NCBI GenBank assembly: GCA_025267735.1 | Contig: CM046303.1 | Coordinates: forward strand, 37,957,380 to 38,021,379 | Length of the DNA: 64,000 nt | From: Mactra quadrangularis | Lineage: Eukaryota > Mollusca > Bivalvia > Venerida > Mactridae | Direction: 5' to 3' | Shown here: piece after piece, positions 10,501 through 25,500 of the stretch | Position numbering within the stretch: position 1 is the stretch's first letter | Layout of the letters: every line of letters begins with the position of its first letter | Translations under genes and position numbers: made by a program | Notes under the pieces: generated by a model | Told to the model about the DNA's origin: nothing | Database searches by the model: none | The model's input: only the letters and a program-made list of their open reading frames with translations

Positions 10501-13500
10501 ACCTTCTGTTTCACTATTCATATGTCACTTGGAATAAACAATGGTGGTCAACAGACATTCATAATATTGTCACCATATGTACTTACATACTTTTATATAA
10601 TTATGTATATCATTGTGACCTCATTTTCTCTCTTTCTTTCTTTCTTAATTATATACAGTACCCACCAAAAGTTTGGAGACAGAAGAAGTGTACTTCAGTC
10701 CTTGAAGTTTGATGATTATTTTTGTAGAATCATTATTTCTAATATATCTAAGTATTGTTTGTGATAAAATGAAAACAAATGTCATTACAATAACTGCAAC
10801 ACATTTATAAGATTCAGCATCTGACATCCTAAGCCTCTAAAACCATGTTTATTGTAATTATTTTCCAAAACAGAGTTTTATGCAATTTATATAGTCTCAG
10901 TTATAAGTATAATGATTACCCAAAAAATAAAGCAAAACTAAAAAGCATTTAAAAAGACAGTCATCAAATTTTAGATAAAATATAATCAGTAGGCCTACAA
11001 TGTGACAATGTCTTCAAACTTTTGGTGGCTACTGTAGTCATGTATTTAATATATACATGTACATGTAATTAGTTAATACAATTTGATTTGTTAAGTATGA
11101 TCATTATGCGCATACTATGTAATGTCAACCTGCATTTTATATGTTTTGTAAAATTAAAGATATTTCTGTATAATTGCAGACCTGAGTTCTTTTTCACATT
11201 TGATACAAATTATTGTTGTATTCAGTCATAAATATAAGCGACAAATCATTAAGTATGTAAGCCATAAAATAGAATAAAAACTCCTAACGAATACTAATTA
11301 CAGGAAATCTTGTTCTCATTCAGTTTAATCTCCTATTGTTTCTTTTATTGTTTCTATACGTGAAGTTAACCAGAAGATGCAGACAGCTTAATATCAAAAC
11401 AATGTAATGTTTTGTTTTCCGGATGTACAAATGGTCACATTATTAGATTGATGATGTTAAGCCTATTAGTTGGTATAAAATCACAATGTAATACTTACAT
11501 GTTGTGACAGACTAATTTCTTGATGTTTTGTTCTTGTTGTTAGATAATTATGGGGATGATGAACAATTGTGTTTTAAATTAATGGTTATATCACTACATG
11601 AACTATAGATAGGTATCATCAAGAAAAATTGTATTACAATATTTCATTAAATATTTCATCACATCGTTTTATGGCATTAAAGGTACTAGTTCACAGATTC
11701 GGTAATTTTTTTTCTATAATTTCAAAATACCATTCAGTGTCTGTAATTATGTAAAAAAATATTCTTATTATTTCATGACAAACTGACCTATATGTTGCAA
11801 GAAATATACAATAAAAGTCACAAAAATGCACTAAAGGTGTCTATACCGTGACATAAGAGGTAGATATTTACTACATGAAACACCATCATTTATAGTTGTA
11901 TGTCGATTTGCACTAAAATTGTCATTATCAGAACACTACTTTCCTGCTTCCAAAAATATTTCAGTACAATTTTGATAGTTTTAGAATAAGTTGGTATTTA
12001 AGTTGAAATCTGTGAATGAGTGACTTTAACATTAATTAAAGTTAATAAAAACAAAGTATAGAGAAAGATCATTTCTATTGATTATTCATATGTTTGGTAC
12101 TAGTCCGAGAGCTAGCAGGGTTTTAGGTGCGGTATCGCGCCCAAAAGGTTTGATGAGTGATTCTAATGTAGTTTTGTCTGAGGAATTTGAAAATGCATTT
12201 CTTAAAACTGGCTAGTTAGGTGTTTTCCCACAATCTGAGCTCAAAGATGTACGTTACCAAAAACACCAAAATGCACCCTAAACTTTGTGTATACTTTTTC
12301 AGCTGTTACTTACATCAAATCACATTTTTGATTTATGATATTTTATTTCGAATGCATTTACAACATATTTGCACAAATCATATGAAATTTGATGCTTATA
12401 CCCATGATATATCAGCTTTCATTTACGTTACAGTGTAAAATGAACTAAATTGGTGTTGATCCTTTTTTATACGTGCTTACTCTTATGACAAAGTTAACTA
12501 ATAACCATGTTTTTGAATACATAATATCAATGTGAACATTTTCAATGACTTTTGCATTTATTATTCAAATTGTCTTAAAGTTATAGCATGTTAACTACCG
12601 TAACCGAATTTTATCATTGTCATGTTATGTCACATAAGTTTTGCTCTGTTGATAAAATTAACCCAAACGAATCGTTTTACTACCAAAATCAAAAATGCAT
12701 GTAATACGTGCAATTTTGTTTAAGTCTATAGAAAATGTACGCCGTAATGTACGTTACAATATGTTTTGTTATTAGTTTGTGTAAGAACAATTAAATAGGT
12801 GTTTTTAATTATGCAAACCGATTGAAATCATCTGAGAGAATGTATCATGTATAAACGATCTTATTTCAATGCTTTCAGACGAAATGTAGGTATGTTTTAG
12901 AAGAAAATCAGGTTAAATACCGTAACCAAAGCACAAACAAATTACCATTTTTCTATAGGGCTTTTACAATGATGGCTCGTTCATAAAAACTATTCATATG
13001 GTGTTTGACATTTATTAATAGAACATACAAGTTCCTAAAGTATAATTCTTACTTGATAGGCATCATTTAGAATGTGAAATATACGTTACAGTAACATATT
13101 GTATTAATTATAGTACAATTTAAGTATTAATTAGAAATTGTCAGAAAAGTATTGATTGCCCAATCAAATGGCTTATTTTGATGGTCATTGTTTTCAATTG
13201 TGGACATACAAGTGTGTATACTACTTTTCAAGTACATGTTATATAGAATTGTTGCATTTAAGACCGTTCAGGTAAAGGGATGTACAATTAAAATCTAAAT
13301 GATATACGTATAGTTGTTAAGTTTATATTTTCAATCAAATTTTATGTATACATGCATTATATTCCTCTAGATATAACATATTTTTCTATTAGACATACTC
13401 TGCAGTCACACCATTCTGTTTTAGGCCTTAGTAATTAGGCTAGTTGCGTTATTATTGGTTTGCAATATACGTAACAATACAAATGACATTCGAGAGCAAA

Positions 13501-16500
13501 ATTTAAAATTGAAAGCAAAAGCGAAAACATTCCGAAATCACTCGGTCGGATATTATTTGACCACTTTAATCAAGTTCGTATGATTTTTTTAAATCTTTCT
13601 AAAATATACATTTATAAAAACCTTCTCCAGATTACCAATGGGTTAAACTGTAACCATAACTTAGAGATTGTAATATGCAATTAAGTGTTCGAACTAAATA
13701 GATAACTGTAATGATCATTCAAACGATTACATAACATGCGAAGGACAAATAGAGTTTATGTTAAACTTAGTGATATTCATTAACGAAAGATATAATCTAA
13801 GAAGCTTTAATATGTCATCATATTATCTCTTATGATTCATTTTCATCTCAATTTATCTAAGACGTATATTCATTGAGGTATGAGTTGACATTGGTAAAAT
13901 ATTCAAATAAAGCAAGAATGTAAGTAGGTTGTGATGTATTTCCTGTTTTAATTTGTACACCATTGTTTGTGTGACATGTGAACGTATTTAAGTTTAATTG
14001 TTTTTAATCAAGCTTATCATCATATGTTTATTTATTTGTCACGTACATTTTCACGTTGAATCTGAAGTTTACCTGAAAAAAGTCAGGAAAGAATAAAACA
14101 TACGACTTATTTCAATGACGTATTTCTAAAGCTTCAAATACAGTTAAACACTTCGTAAGTTTGTTAAAATAGTTATGTTCATAGGTACTAATGAAGCCCC
14201 ACTATATATTTTTTTAAAAACGTTAATTGTATCGGTTTATGCAAAAGGTATTAAATTTCTAGCTGTCTAATACTTAAACATTCGGATAACAATTGTTAAA
14301 GCAAGTATTCATTGTTGAAATTGTTACGCACTTAGAGAGAATGCATTTATATCATGCGAATGAATTAGAAAATATTCCAATCTCCATTGCCAATAAGACA
14401 AATTAATGAGTACCGCACGTTATCGCTTATGTTTAAAATATTTGCTCCCCGGGAAAATCAAATATCAATATCAAGTCAAATAACAAATCAACGAGTTTTT
14501 TTATCAAACATAAAGCTACTTTTTATATACCATTTACATATATGCGCATTTTAAAGCATTCTGGTGAAATATATCAAACAATTAACCAGTTTTAAAATTT
14601 GTTTTGTTACGTAGGCTTCGAATTAGCACTCGATGAAACCAAGAAATGTATATTACTATTACACACTTCGAATAAGTGTGAAGTGTATTTTTTGAAATAC
14701 GATGTACACATTATTTTGCCTAGTCGAACATCGGACTTAATTAATTCTTCATTTTGATGTTCTTATATTGAATGTGTATGACATTCTACCCATAGCGCAT
14801 GAAAACTGCGTTATTATAAAATTCAAACAAGTATATGCGTATAGAACAATCTGTCTCATAAAAACTGATTATATTCAAGAGAGTTTATTTCAGTAGGTTT
14901 TTAGAAAGAAAACTTTTTCTTACTTTTTTTAAAATATAGTTTTTATTCTCCCAGACAATACTTTAGTAAAATAAACTTAAACTAGTTATGTTTACAATAT
15001 CTATAAAAAGTAACCCTGAATGACTAATCATTCGAAAGTGTTAGTAGATGAATGACCATTGAAATGGACATTTGATTCAGCATTCGGAAGTTTTGTCCAG
15101 GCTATCAATAACATTCAAAGGTAGTATTCTGCTTTGATGACAATATGTTAACAATAACGTACATGTTATAAACACTGTATGTTTACACTTATGTCTAATG
15201 TTAAAAAATAAATTCAAGGGTCAATTGACTGCAAATATCTTATAAAAGAGTTTCACCAATGGCACAAAACTAAAATGAATATTTAATTAATAATTTGGTT
15301 GTGATTTTCTTAGGATGTTGACCACAGTAAATTTATCAAACGTTCGAATTCGTAATATATATTATGTTCAGTACATGTTAACTGTACATTCTACAATGTT
15401 TTTATGATAAACACGTCAATATTACTTGAAAAAAAATGGTAGATTACTAAAATCAACAAAGATAAGTCACTTTTAACGCAGTTTTCAGAACTTGTTTAGT
15501 TTGAATACTTTAACAAAGTCAATTCATACCTTGATAAATGACTTAATATACCTTAAAGATAAATTAAAATGGATGATGTGTCAAAGGAGAAAATATGACA
15601 TAACAAAAGGTCTAAGATTATATGTTTCGTCAATGCATGTCACTGAGTTTAACATAAGCTTTATATGTCCTTCGTGTATTATCGAATCGTTTAAATGATA
15701 ATTACAGTTATTTATTTAGTACGAACTCTTAATTGTGTATTACATTATTATATTATCTATATTATGGTTTTATTTTAATCCATTGGTGTTCTAGAGATGG
15801 CTTTTATAAATGTATATTTTTTTAAAAACTAAAAAAAACTAATGAATAATCATTACGAACTTGATTAAAGTAGTAAATAATATCCAAACGAGTGATTTCG
15901 AAATGTTGCCGCTTTTGCTTTCAATTTTAATTTGTTTGCTCTCTTATGTCATTTATATTGTTACGTATATTGCAAAACATTAATAATGCCACTAGACCAA
16001 TTACTAAGGCCTAAAACAGAAATGGAGTGACTGCACAGTATGCCTGATAGAAGATATATTAAAGAAATTTAGTGCATATATACATATAATTTGATTGAAT
16101 ATATAAACTTAAAACCTATAGGTTTATTATTTAGATTTTAATTGTACATCCCTTTACCTGAACGGTCATAAATGCGACAATTTTCATATAACCTGTGCTT
16201 GATAAGTAGTATACACACTTGTATGTCCACAAATGAAAACAATAACCATCAAAATATGCCATTTGATTTGGCAATCAATACTTTTCTGACAATTTCTCAA
16301 TAATACTTAAATTGTAATATAATCAATACAATATGTTACTGTAAGAGTTATACTCCAGGAACTTATATGTTCTATTAATAAATCTCAAATACCATATGAA
16401 TAGTTTTTATGAACGAGCCATCATTGTAAAAGCCTTATAGAAAAATGGCAATTTGTTTGTACTTTGGTTACGGTATTTAACCTGATTTTCTTCTAAAACA

Positions 16501-19500
16501 TACCAACATTTCGTCTGAAAGCATTGCAAAATGATCGTTTGTGCGTGATACATTCTCTTAGATGATTTCAATCGGTTTGCATAATCAAAAACACTTTTTA
16601 ATTGTTCTTACACAAACTTGATAACAAAAAATACTGTAACGTACATTACGGCGTACATTTTCTATAGACTTAAACAAAATTGCACTTATTACATACTTTT
16701 TGATTTTGATAGTAAAAATAATTTGTTTGAGACTAATTTTATTAAAGCCCCTTTACTAAACTGAACGCTGATAATTTTCAAGTATCATGCTTTTGCTTAA
16801 AACTTATGCAAACACTAAACTAATATATAAAACGCATCCCAGGCACAAAAATCTCAAGAATTTTCTCCAGAATTTATACTAATTCTATTTTGAAATTCGC
16901 GATTAAAAACGAAAGTAAAGACTCAACGGAAAATCACGGAACTCGACGAACATGGTCGGGATATCCCGTTGTGGCTAAAAATAACCACAACTTCAATTCG
17001 GAAGTAAACAAATTCCCTGCTTTGATAAATACACGTTTTGTACAGTGAATTTCGTGCGAAAGCTAATTAAAATTCACGAAATTCATGTAAATAGTTTTAT
17101 ATAAGCATACATGAACATATACTGACGAGAAAAAGAAACGAATCAATTAAGTCTTTAAATATACAAAAACGTTTGCTGATATGCCACGTTCAGATAGAGC
17201 GGGTGTAACGTAGGTAAGACAAGACAACTACAAAATTTATGTAAACACCAACGTCATTCGCGTAATAGATTTTCACGGCAATATCTACGTCACGTGTAGT
17301 GAAAGGGTAACCGTGTACGCCAAATAATAAGCCGACAAACAATGAGGAAATCTTCTTGTTTGGCGTAAACCTTACTGCGGACTAATTCTAAAGTTTTGCC
17401 ATCGTCACCGACGTCTATCTCTACCCTCGTATCATCGCGGCCATGGTATTAGGAGTTCAGTGATGAGTCGTGTTTCGACTTATGTAACTCCCTCAGACTT
17501 ATAAGTGTCTTAAAACGGGTTTCAGTCACAACTCGTTGTTTGCTGAGGTAATTTCGTGGACACATCACATTGACCAGCTGTTATGCCATGTAAGTGTCGC
17601 TATATTCTGGCAACGTCAATACTTTTATCAGAATAAGAACGACAGACCTCACGTTGCACACGTCACCAAGAACTTCTTACAGGCTAACAACATTAATGTT
17701 TTCTCTTGATATTCTGATCATGAAAATTATGTACCTAGCTGAAATGAGGCGTTTCTTTTTAGCATCAGTTTAGATATTTGCGAACTCAAAACTTACACGC
17801 ACTGGTTTCTCGAGTAAATCACCGGAAAACGATTTGATATATCCAACACTTAACATAGTCGTGTAAGTTTTATCAAATACTTTTCAAGCAAATTGATTGG
17901 CTGAGAGAGTATCTCCGTAAACTAATTTGCATGTTATAAAAGTACCCCACTTTTATAAGAAACTGATATTTTGAAGAGCTTGACCCCTACAAGGGAACCC
18001 GCTTGAGAGAGTTATCATAATCCCAAGGCGGTTATATTCTATAGTCTTTTAGATAGTATAACTTGTTTTTAGATTGATGATAAAGATTTTGTCTTCGTTT
18101 AGTGGCTTTAACATAGCAAAACTTATGTGACATAACATGTAAATGATAAAATTTGGTTACGGTAGTTAACATGCTATAACTTTAAGACAACTTGAATAAT
18201 AAATGCAAAAATCATTGAAAAATGTTCACATTGATATTATGTATTCAAAAACATGGTTATTAGTTAACTTTGTCATAAGAGTAAGCACGTATAAAAATGA
18301 ACCAACGACAATTTAGTCCATTTTACACTGTAACGTAAATGAAAGCTGCTATATCATGGGTATAAGCATCAAATTTCATATGATTTGTGCAAATATGTTG
18401 TAAATGCATTCGAAATAAAATATCGAAAATCAAAAATGTGATTTGATGTAAGTAACAGCTGAAAAAGTATGCACGAAGTTTAGGGTGCATTTTGGTGTTT
18501 TTGGTAACGTACATCTTTGAGCTCAGATTGTGGAAAAACACCTAGCTCGCCAGTTTTAAGAAATGCATTTTCAAATTCCTCAGACAAAACTACATTAGAA
18601 TCACTCATCAAACCTTTTGTAACTTTTAGGAATTTTAAGGACATGGATAACATTCAATTTTCTGAGGACCTAGCAGACTTATACTTAAATGTTGAATCAG
18701 TGGACCAATATGTTGAACAATTTGAAGATGAAATTGAAAGACATCTTAATGCTCATGCTCCTATGAAAGAAAAGGTTCAAGTTAATAGGGCGCCAAAACC
18801 TTGGTTCAATAAAACTATCTTTAAACGAGAGCTGCGGAGAACTAAAAAATTGTGGAGAAGATATCACAAACCATATTACTATGAACTGTATAAGACAACT
18901 TTGAACACTACGCTCTAAAACATGAGAAACAATTCAAATACAGTCAAAGGATTATTGAGTGCAAAGGTGACTCCAAAAAATTTTACCAATTCATGAAAGA
19001 TTTAACCGGAAGTAGATCTAAAAATCCATTACCAACAGTGAATGACGGAAATAGTATTGCTGATAAATTTGCTGATCATTTTATGGACAAGATAGCGAGA
19101 ATTCGTGACAGTCTGAAGGACTTTGAAAACTACAATCCATTAGTTAAAGATGTACCAAAATTTGAAAAATTTAAAGAATTATCAGAAGAAGAATTTGGAA
19201 AACTTATCAACCAATTACAAACCAAGTCTTCGGAACTCGACATTTTACCAACCAAAGTACTGAAGTCTTTTATGAATGAATTGTTACCTTCAATTCCTAA
19301 GCTTGTAAACCTGTCATTGTCTGAAGGGGTTTTTCCGACAAAGTGGAAACAGGCAATAGTGAGACCACTTTTAAAAAAGTCTGGTCTTGAACTGACTTTC
19401 GCTAACTATCGACCAGTGAGCAACCTATCCTTCCTTTCCAAACTAATTGAAAAGTCAGCACTTAATAGGCTCAATGAGCATGTAATGTGAACAATCTGCT

Positions 19501-22500
19501 CCCCAAGAATCAATCTGCTTACCGACAATTTCACTCTTGTGAGTCAGCTTTAATCAGACTTGTGAATGACTTACTTGATGCCATGGAACATAAAGAGGTT
19601 ACAGCAATGATAGCAATAGATCACAGTGCTGCTTTTGACACTGTAGACCATGATATTTTGATTGATGTTCTTAGTAAGCAATATGGTGTCTGTAATTCAG
19701 CATTGGATTGGTTGGATTCATACCTTCGACCTCGTAGCTGTAGAGTTAGCGTTGATAACATTTTGTCGTCTGTACGTGATCTCAAGTGTAGTGTACCACA
19801 AGGTAGTTGTTTGGGCCCTTGGCTCTACCTCACATATGCTGGGACTCTTTTTGACATTGTACCTCCACCTATATCCGTCTTCGGATTTGCAGACGATCAT
19901 ACAGCTAACATCCGTTTTCAGCCAACTTCATCTGCCGAAGCTACTGCTATTCAAACCTTACAAATTGTGCACAAGATATCAATGATTGGATGAACAGAAA
20001 TAAACTTAAGATGAATGCATCTAAAACTGAATTTATTATTAAAGTGTTGGTTCTGTCATTGGTAATTTATCATTTAGATTATTGTAATGCAATCCTCTAT
20101 TGTATAACTCAGAGTGAATTAGATAAATTGCAACGCGTTCAGAATATGTGTGCCAAGTTAGTACTTGGTCGTAACAGACGTGATAGCTCTAAACAGGCAT
20201 TGTTTGATTTACATTGGCTGTCTGTAAAACAAAGAATTGAATTTAAAATATTGACATATATGTATAACTGCTCAGTTGGAAACGCTCCTGGGTATCTGAT
20301 GGAACTCCTGTCCACTAAGACTTCCACATGAACACTAAGGAACTCAGCATCGTCAGTAGGGTGCTATGAGGTTCCTCATAACAGTAGAAAAACATTTAAT
20401 GACAGAAGGTTTCAGACAGCAGGTCCACAGCTTTGGAATGATCTACCTCTCGGGTTGAGACAATCAAATTCTATTGATGTTTTCAAAAAAGACTAAAACC
20501 CATTTATTTCAAAGATATTTTCAATAGTTAATCATGTATACATTGTAACTATGTTTAAAATGTGCTGTAATTGTAAAACGCCATTGAATATGTTTCTTTA
20601 ACGCAGAAATAGGCGTTTAAGAAAATAAAACAAGTTAAAGTTTAAACAAGTTTGGGCGCGACACCGCACCTAAAACCCTGCGAGCTCTCGGACTTTACAT
20701 ATTATTATTCATATGCAATATTCAGTCGTAAAAATTTTCTTCTAAGGGTGTCATTTTGAAACCATAAAACTGTCATTTATTCTCCCCTTTCTATGTGTGT
20801 CATTTTGAAACCGTCGGTTTATTCTGTATTTGTTATTATCATGTTTGTCATCTTTTTTTTCGCTAAAACTATTTACATCAAGTCTGGACTCTGGCAGCCG
20901 ATCACCAAACTATTAAGGCCACAAAATTATTTTTAAGAGAGTTTCAGCCATTGTTGGCTGTTTTGTAATTTTGAAGGTTTTTTTCAATGTTTTATCTAAC
21001 GAATGGTCTGAAGTATTATCAGTGGTATGAGGGAGAATGACCGTAGAAATTATTTTATAACAAAGATCCATGAAAGATGCCTCGCCCGAAAATCGAATCC
21101 ACGACCCCTTGATTAGTAATATAAAGTGTAAATGTATTTAATTGTTAAAAGTCTTCTTTTCTAAATCTGTAGAGCCTAGAGTTTTTTATTGAACATGTGG
21201 CAAAAAACTTTTACTAGCTGAGTATTGAACAATTACCCTTTGGGATTTTTGCATTTATTTGTTTTCATAACTGAAGCCTTTTTATTCAATTAATTATATG
21301 GTTTACAAAAAAAGCATTCTAACATGAGTTACCACGGGAAGATAATATGCAATAACTGAAACTCTTTCTTCCTTAATGTTGGATCACTGCCCTTATTATT
21401 CCGTTCCATGAACAAATGACAATACTATTGATTTTCCTCCATGTTGCCATAGCTGTATTACCAGTAAAGCCAATACAGAAAGAATCTATAAGAGAACTTA
21501 CTTGAATTAGTTTATCAATATGTTTTTTTTTTTGAGGGAACATACATTTGTTTTCTATTAGTGTATTTACTTTCTTCCAGTCATGCTGTAATACTGTTAA
21601 ACATGCTGATAAGCCACGCCTTCTGTGTAGTATTGTAATCTGTAACATGTAATCTGATCATTAGTTCAGTATTAAACTAGCCATTATATCAAACAGTATT
21701 ATATTATCATATGAACCCAATACAAAATATTATTTACCTCGTCAGGGTAAAAGTTCGGCTTTAATGTGGTTTCTACATCACTAGATAAATTGTATTGATA
21801 TACTTTCAGAAATTGGAGATATGAACAAGAAATCGCTGGTCTGTTGTGGAGAATCAATAGAGAAGATTTGCGTACTTCAGAATCTATGGCTGGTAATGAC
21901 AGACGTGCAAGTTTTTGTAGCAAAGTAAGTTTGTTCGGCTCTTCTCCTTTACACGTCTCTTTCTAATCATTTCAAATAACACCATAATTTTCTGCGCAGC
22001 TAAGCCAACTTTTGACCAATATTTTAACCAATACAATTTGCTCTACCATAGTTATTTCTTCAATGAAATTCTCTTGCGGTATAGAGAAATGGATAAAAGA
22101 TATGGTATTATTGGTTATTTGTGATAATTAGGTTCGTAGCACGGACAGAAGTTGATGACTCTATACTTAGTGTATTATGGGTGATTCACTATGCTACATT
22201 GTCATTGATTTTACATTCGTCGCGGTACAATTACTATATTTCATTGAGTTACATGACAGGTTATTTTTTATTTCAGATGACCCTTTCACAACTATCGATG
22301 GATTCAAGAATGTCTTTTACTCAAGTATATGCAAGAACTGGTGGATACAAAGGACAGATCGTTGCTCTTAAAATGTATGAGAAGAAGAATCTTTATATAA
22401 GCCGTAAGATGAAGAAAGAAATGAAACTTGTATGTTTGACTTAGTTATTTTATTTTAGTTTCTAAAGTAATCTTTACCAATAGTATACCATTTTAGAGAG

Positions 22501-25500
22501 GTTTCATAATGAAGGATATAGGTAGATTGCATTGAATATTAGGGCTCTATATCGGTCAGAATGATCGATACGATATTCGTATCGATACAAAATGATCGAT
22601 ATTCGATATATCATATGATATTTCAATAATAAATATATTTTTTATAAAACTGCAAAACAGTGATATTTTATTGATTTATTTTAATTGTTGTAACACCATA
22701 CTACTGAATGCAATGTCTTATTAATATTTTAAATGATAAAGTCTTTGACGCTTGCATTTTTTTAAGAAACATCATTGCATCTAATGAGTCTATTTCTCTT
22801 ACATGTACCGAGAGGTTATCTTCTAGATCTTACTCGAGAATCTTGATAGCCTCTGGGTATGAGAATAAGTGAGTCTGTGTCTAGACATGATGTGTCTGCT
22901 GACAGGGTGACATGCACCGCCAAGTTTATTATATTGCCTCCTTTGCTCACAACATTTTTGCAGCATATTGATTGTACACTCTGGTTCGTCCATTCTCTGT
23001 ACAATATAATAACCCCAACTTTATTTTTGAGGCGGCATATTCTTGGACAAATGTTATGTTGTAGACGAGTTTTTGTGACACGAAAAGTCTGTGTATTAAC
23101 AACAACATTGACTGAGTGCGTTCGATAATCGATCGTTTATGTACTTGTATGCAAGATTCACATACAATGAAATCATTTTGTTGACGTTTTAGTTAGATTT
23201 ATCTACAATAATTCATATTTACATGACACTAAACAAACAGCTATTTACAAGAATATCGCTTCTGGTCAATCAAGTTCTCTTTACAATGCGGATCTACCCG
23301 AACAAATTCAAGAAACTTCTGCCTTCCAAAATTGATCTGTATTTAAAATACTGATAGTTGATAATGGTTCCCAAACTAATTGAAAACGGAATTACATTAT
23401 AATGAATATTCTAACCACAACAGTTACTTCCCTTTGATAGAAACAGGACATAACATGACGTATCCGGCGTAAGACATTTGCTATTAGGAATGTCAAATTA
23501 TGATTTTGTTCGTCCACATATTATTACATACCGAATTGGAAGCAGTAGAATGTTGATTTGACGATACAAAATATCAAATGATTTGCAGACCATGGCTTTA
23601 ATTTGTATGACCGTAATTGATCGATATTTTGTTCGATACGGAAACGTTTGATCCGATATATCTATCGAACCTACAATACCGGTATTCGATATATATCGTA
23701 TACCGGTGTAGAGCCCTACTATATACCTAAATTTAATTAATTTTATATATGGCAGTAAATTCATAAAAAAAATACCGTTTTTGGCGACGACCTTGAAAAA
23801 TATAAATATTTTACTACGGTAGCGCGTTAGGACCAAAATTGACCATGTTTTGTGTTAAATTTTGTGCCACGATATTTTGTTGTCTGAGCGCTGAGTACGA
23901 AAACTTAAACTCAACAAATTAATGTTATCTCTTAGAATTGTTTTTAAAAACGAAATGATAACCAAGTTAAGCTTAATTCACTTGATATATTATTTGTTTT
24001 AGTAACAAATGAAAATAGCATCACACTATATATTTGAGCTTAAACGATTTCTAACTTTCTTGTGTGTAAGTTACATGTGGCAGATTTTACTCCGTCATTA
24101 TTTGAAAATTATAGACTGTTGTTGGTTTTGTTGTGCCACCGTACTAACCTGTTTGACCAAAACATTGTCTTCAGGTCTGACAAAGTAAGGAAAGTCGAGA
24201 ACGGGACTTTGCTAAATTAAAAAAGTCCCAAGCTGTGTTAACTGCTTTCTCTTTCAGGCATACCTTAATTGGATGCCAAACAACTTTAACATCATTACAG
24301 TTATTTTAAAACTCCCCAGAACTTACACAGAGTTCAAAGAATCCGTTCAGATATATACAGTATAGACATCACAAAGGAAGTAGACATCAAAACTGGCGAG
24401 AGATCATAATGCTTTATTATTCATCATGAATTGGCCACACTAGCAACCTCCCTTTGCCCAAGTGTGTTACTAAAGTAGTCAGTGCAACATCGTGCGTGCC
24501 AGTTAAAAAGCTTGTCTCACATATATGACGCAACATCATGTCACATACGAAGAGTATCCATATACAGACACAAGGAATGACAACAAAGTCTTAAATCCAT
24601 GTGAGTAGGGATGTGAGTTTGTTAATGGAAATCTTCAGCCTGTAAAGACTAGGTTACAGTCTGTCCCTGAAGATATGTTAAAGTGATTCGATGTAGCTGT
24701 CGACCGAATTGCGATTCAAGTTGCTGCTCCTGTAATAGCACGGACTTGAGTGTTCAATCATTTGCACAGTGTCAAGATCTAGATTAGCCTCTGATAGCGA
24801 AAATGCCGACAGTGACAATGATCAAAAGCTGAACTTCAGGTTATAAAAAACGGAACGTAAGTAAGTACATTCCGTTACAAAATACCCTGTTACAAAATTT
24901 CATGTGTAAAAACAGCAACAAAAGTAACAAATGACATTTCAAATATTTATTTATGTAATACCTATTATTCATTTGTATTACATACGTGTAGTAGCATGAA
25001 CTACAACACTTGTTTGGAAGCATATGTTGACTCTTAAATCTGTTTTAGTAATCGATACACGAGAAGCTGATTCCAGAAATTCATAGTTTTAGGTATTATG
25101 TGAGTACTTTTATCACATTTGTTCATTAAATGATAAATTCATATCAATGACATTTAAACGCTTTTTAGACACATTTGTAGTTTAAACTAAAAGTTGTTAT
25201 CAACCATGATTTTGGAAAATTGTATACGATCAGATTCAAAAATCGCAGTTTTAGATATTATTTTAGTACTTTTATTCCAAAACTGAACAATTATGTCTCT
25301 TATTTATTATTGTTATACTAATTATAATACAAACACATGAAAGATACATGTAAAGCAGATTCCAGATAAATGACTCTTTTACGGGTCATTTTTGACACAT
25401 TTATCTCAAAAGAATTCAAAAATGACCTTTTTGAATTTTGTATTTAAAAAGAGTTTGAATAATAAGTCGTATTTTTACAATTGTTTTCATTCGTAAATGA

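Larger units (their letters stand above)
12081..20715. mobile_element. 8.6-kb foldback element with long inverted arms and 12-bp flanking direct repeat
   Basis: ATTATTCATATG at 12081-12092 is repeated exactly at 20704-20715. Between them the left arm (about 12102-13920) is the inverted copy of the right arm (about 15480-16741, 18112-18615 and 20655-20693). The outer ends share GTCCGAGAGCT(A/C)GCAGGGTTTTAGG and GGTGCGGT-(A/G)TCGCGCCCAAA when inverted. Without the two later insertions in the right arm the unit is about 5.2 kb, with its midpoint near 14.7 kb where a short hairpin (ACACTT-CGAAT-AAGTGT) lies. No transposase frame is visible. Long arms and a target duplication of about 9-12 bp fit foldback or Mutator-like elements, but the class is not proven. 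Confidence 0.75.

Noticed and set aside
12220..12438. A 72-codon frame nearly identical to one on the opposite strand at 18323-18541
   Set aside because: The two frames match because the inverted arms are copies of each other; codon content is not protein-like and there is no start or splice context that stands out.
22859..23128. An 89-codon frame repeated at 28028-28297 on the other strand
   Set aside because: It lies inside the two copies of a non-autonomous hAT-type element; near-identity follows from the element being young, and the peptide resembles no transposase.
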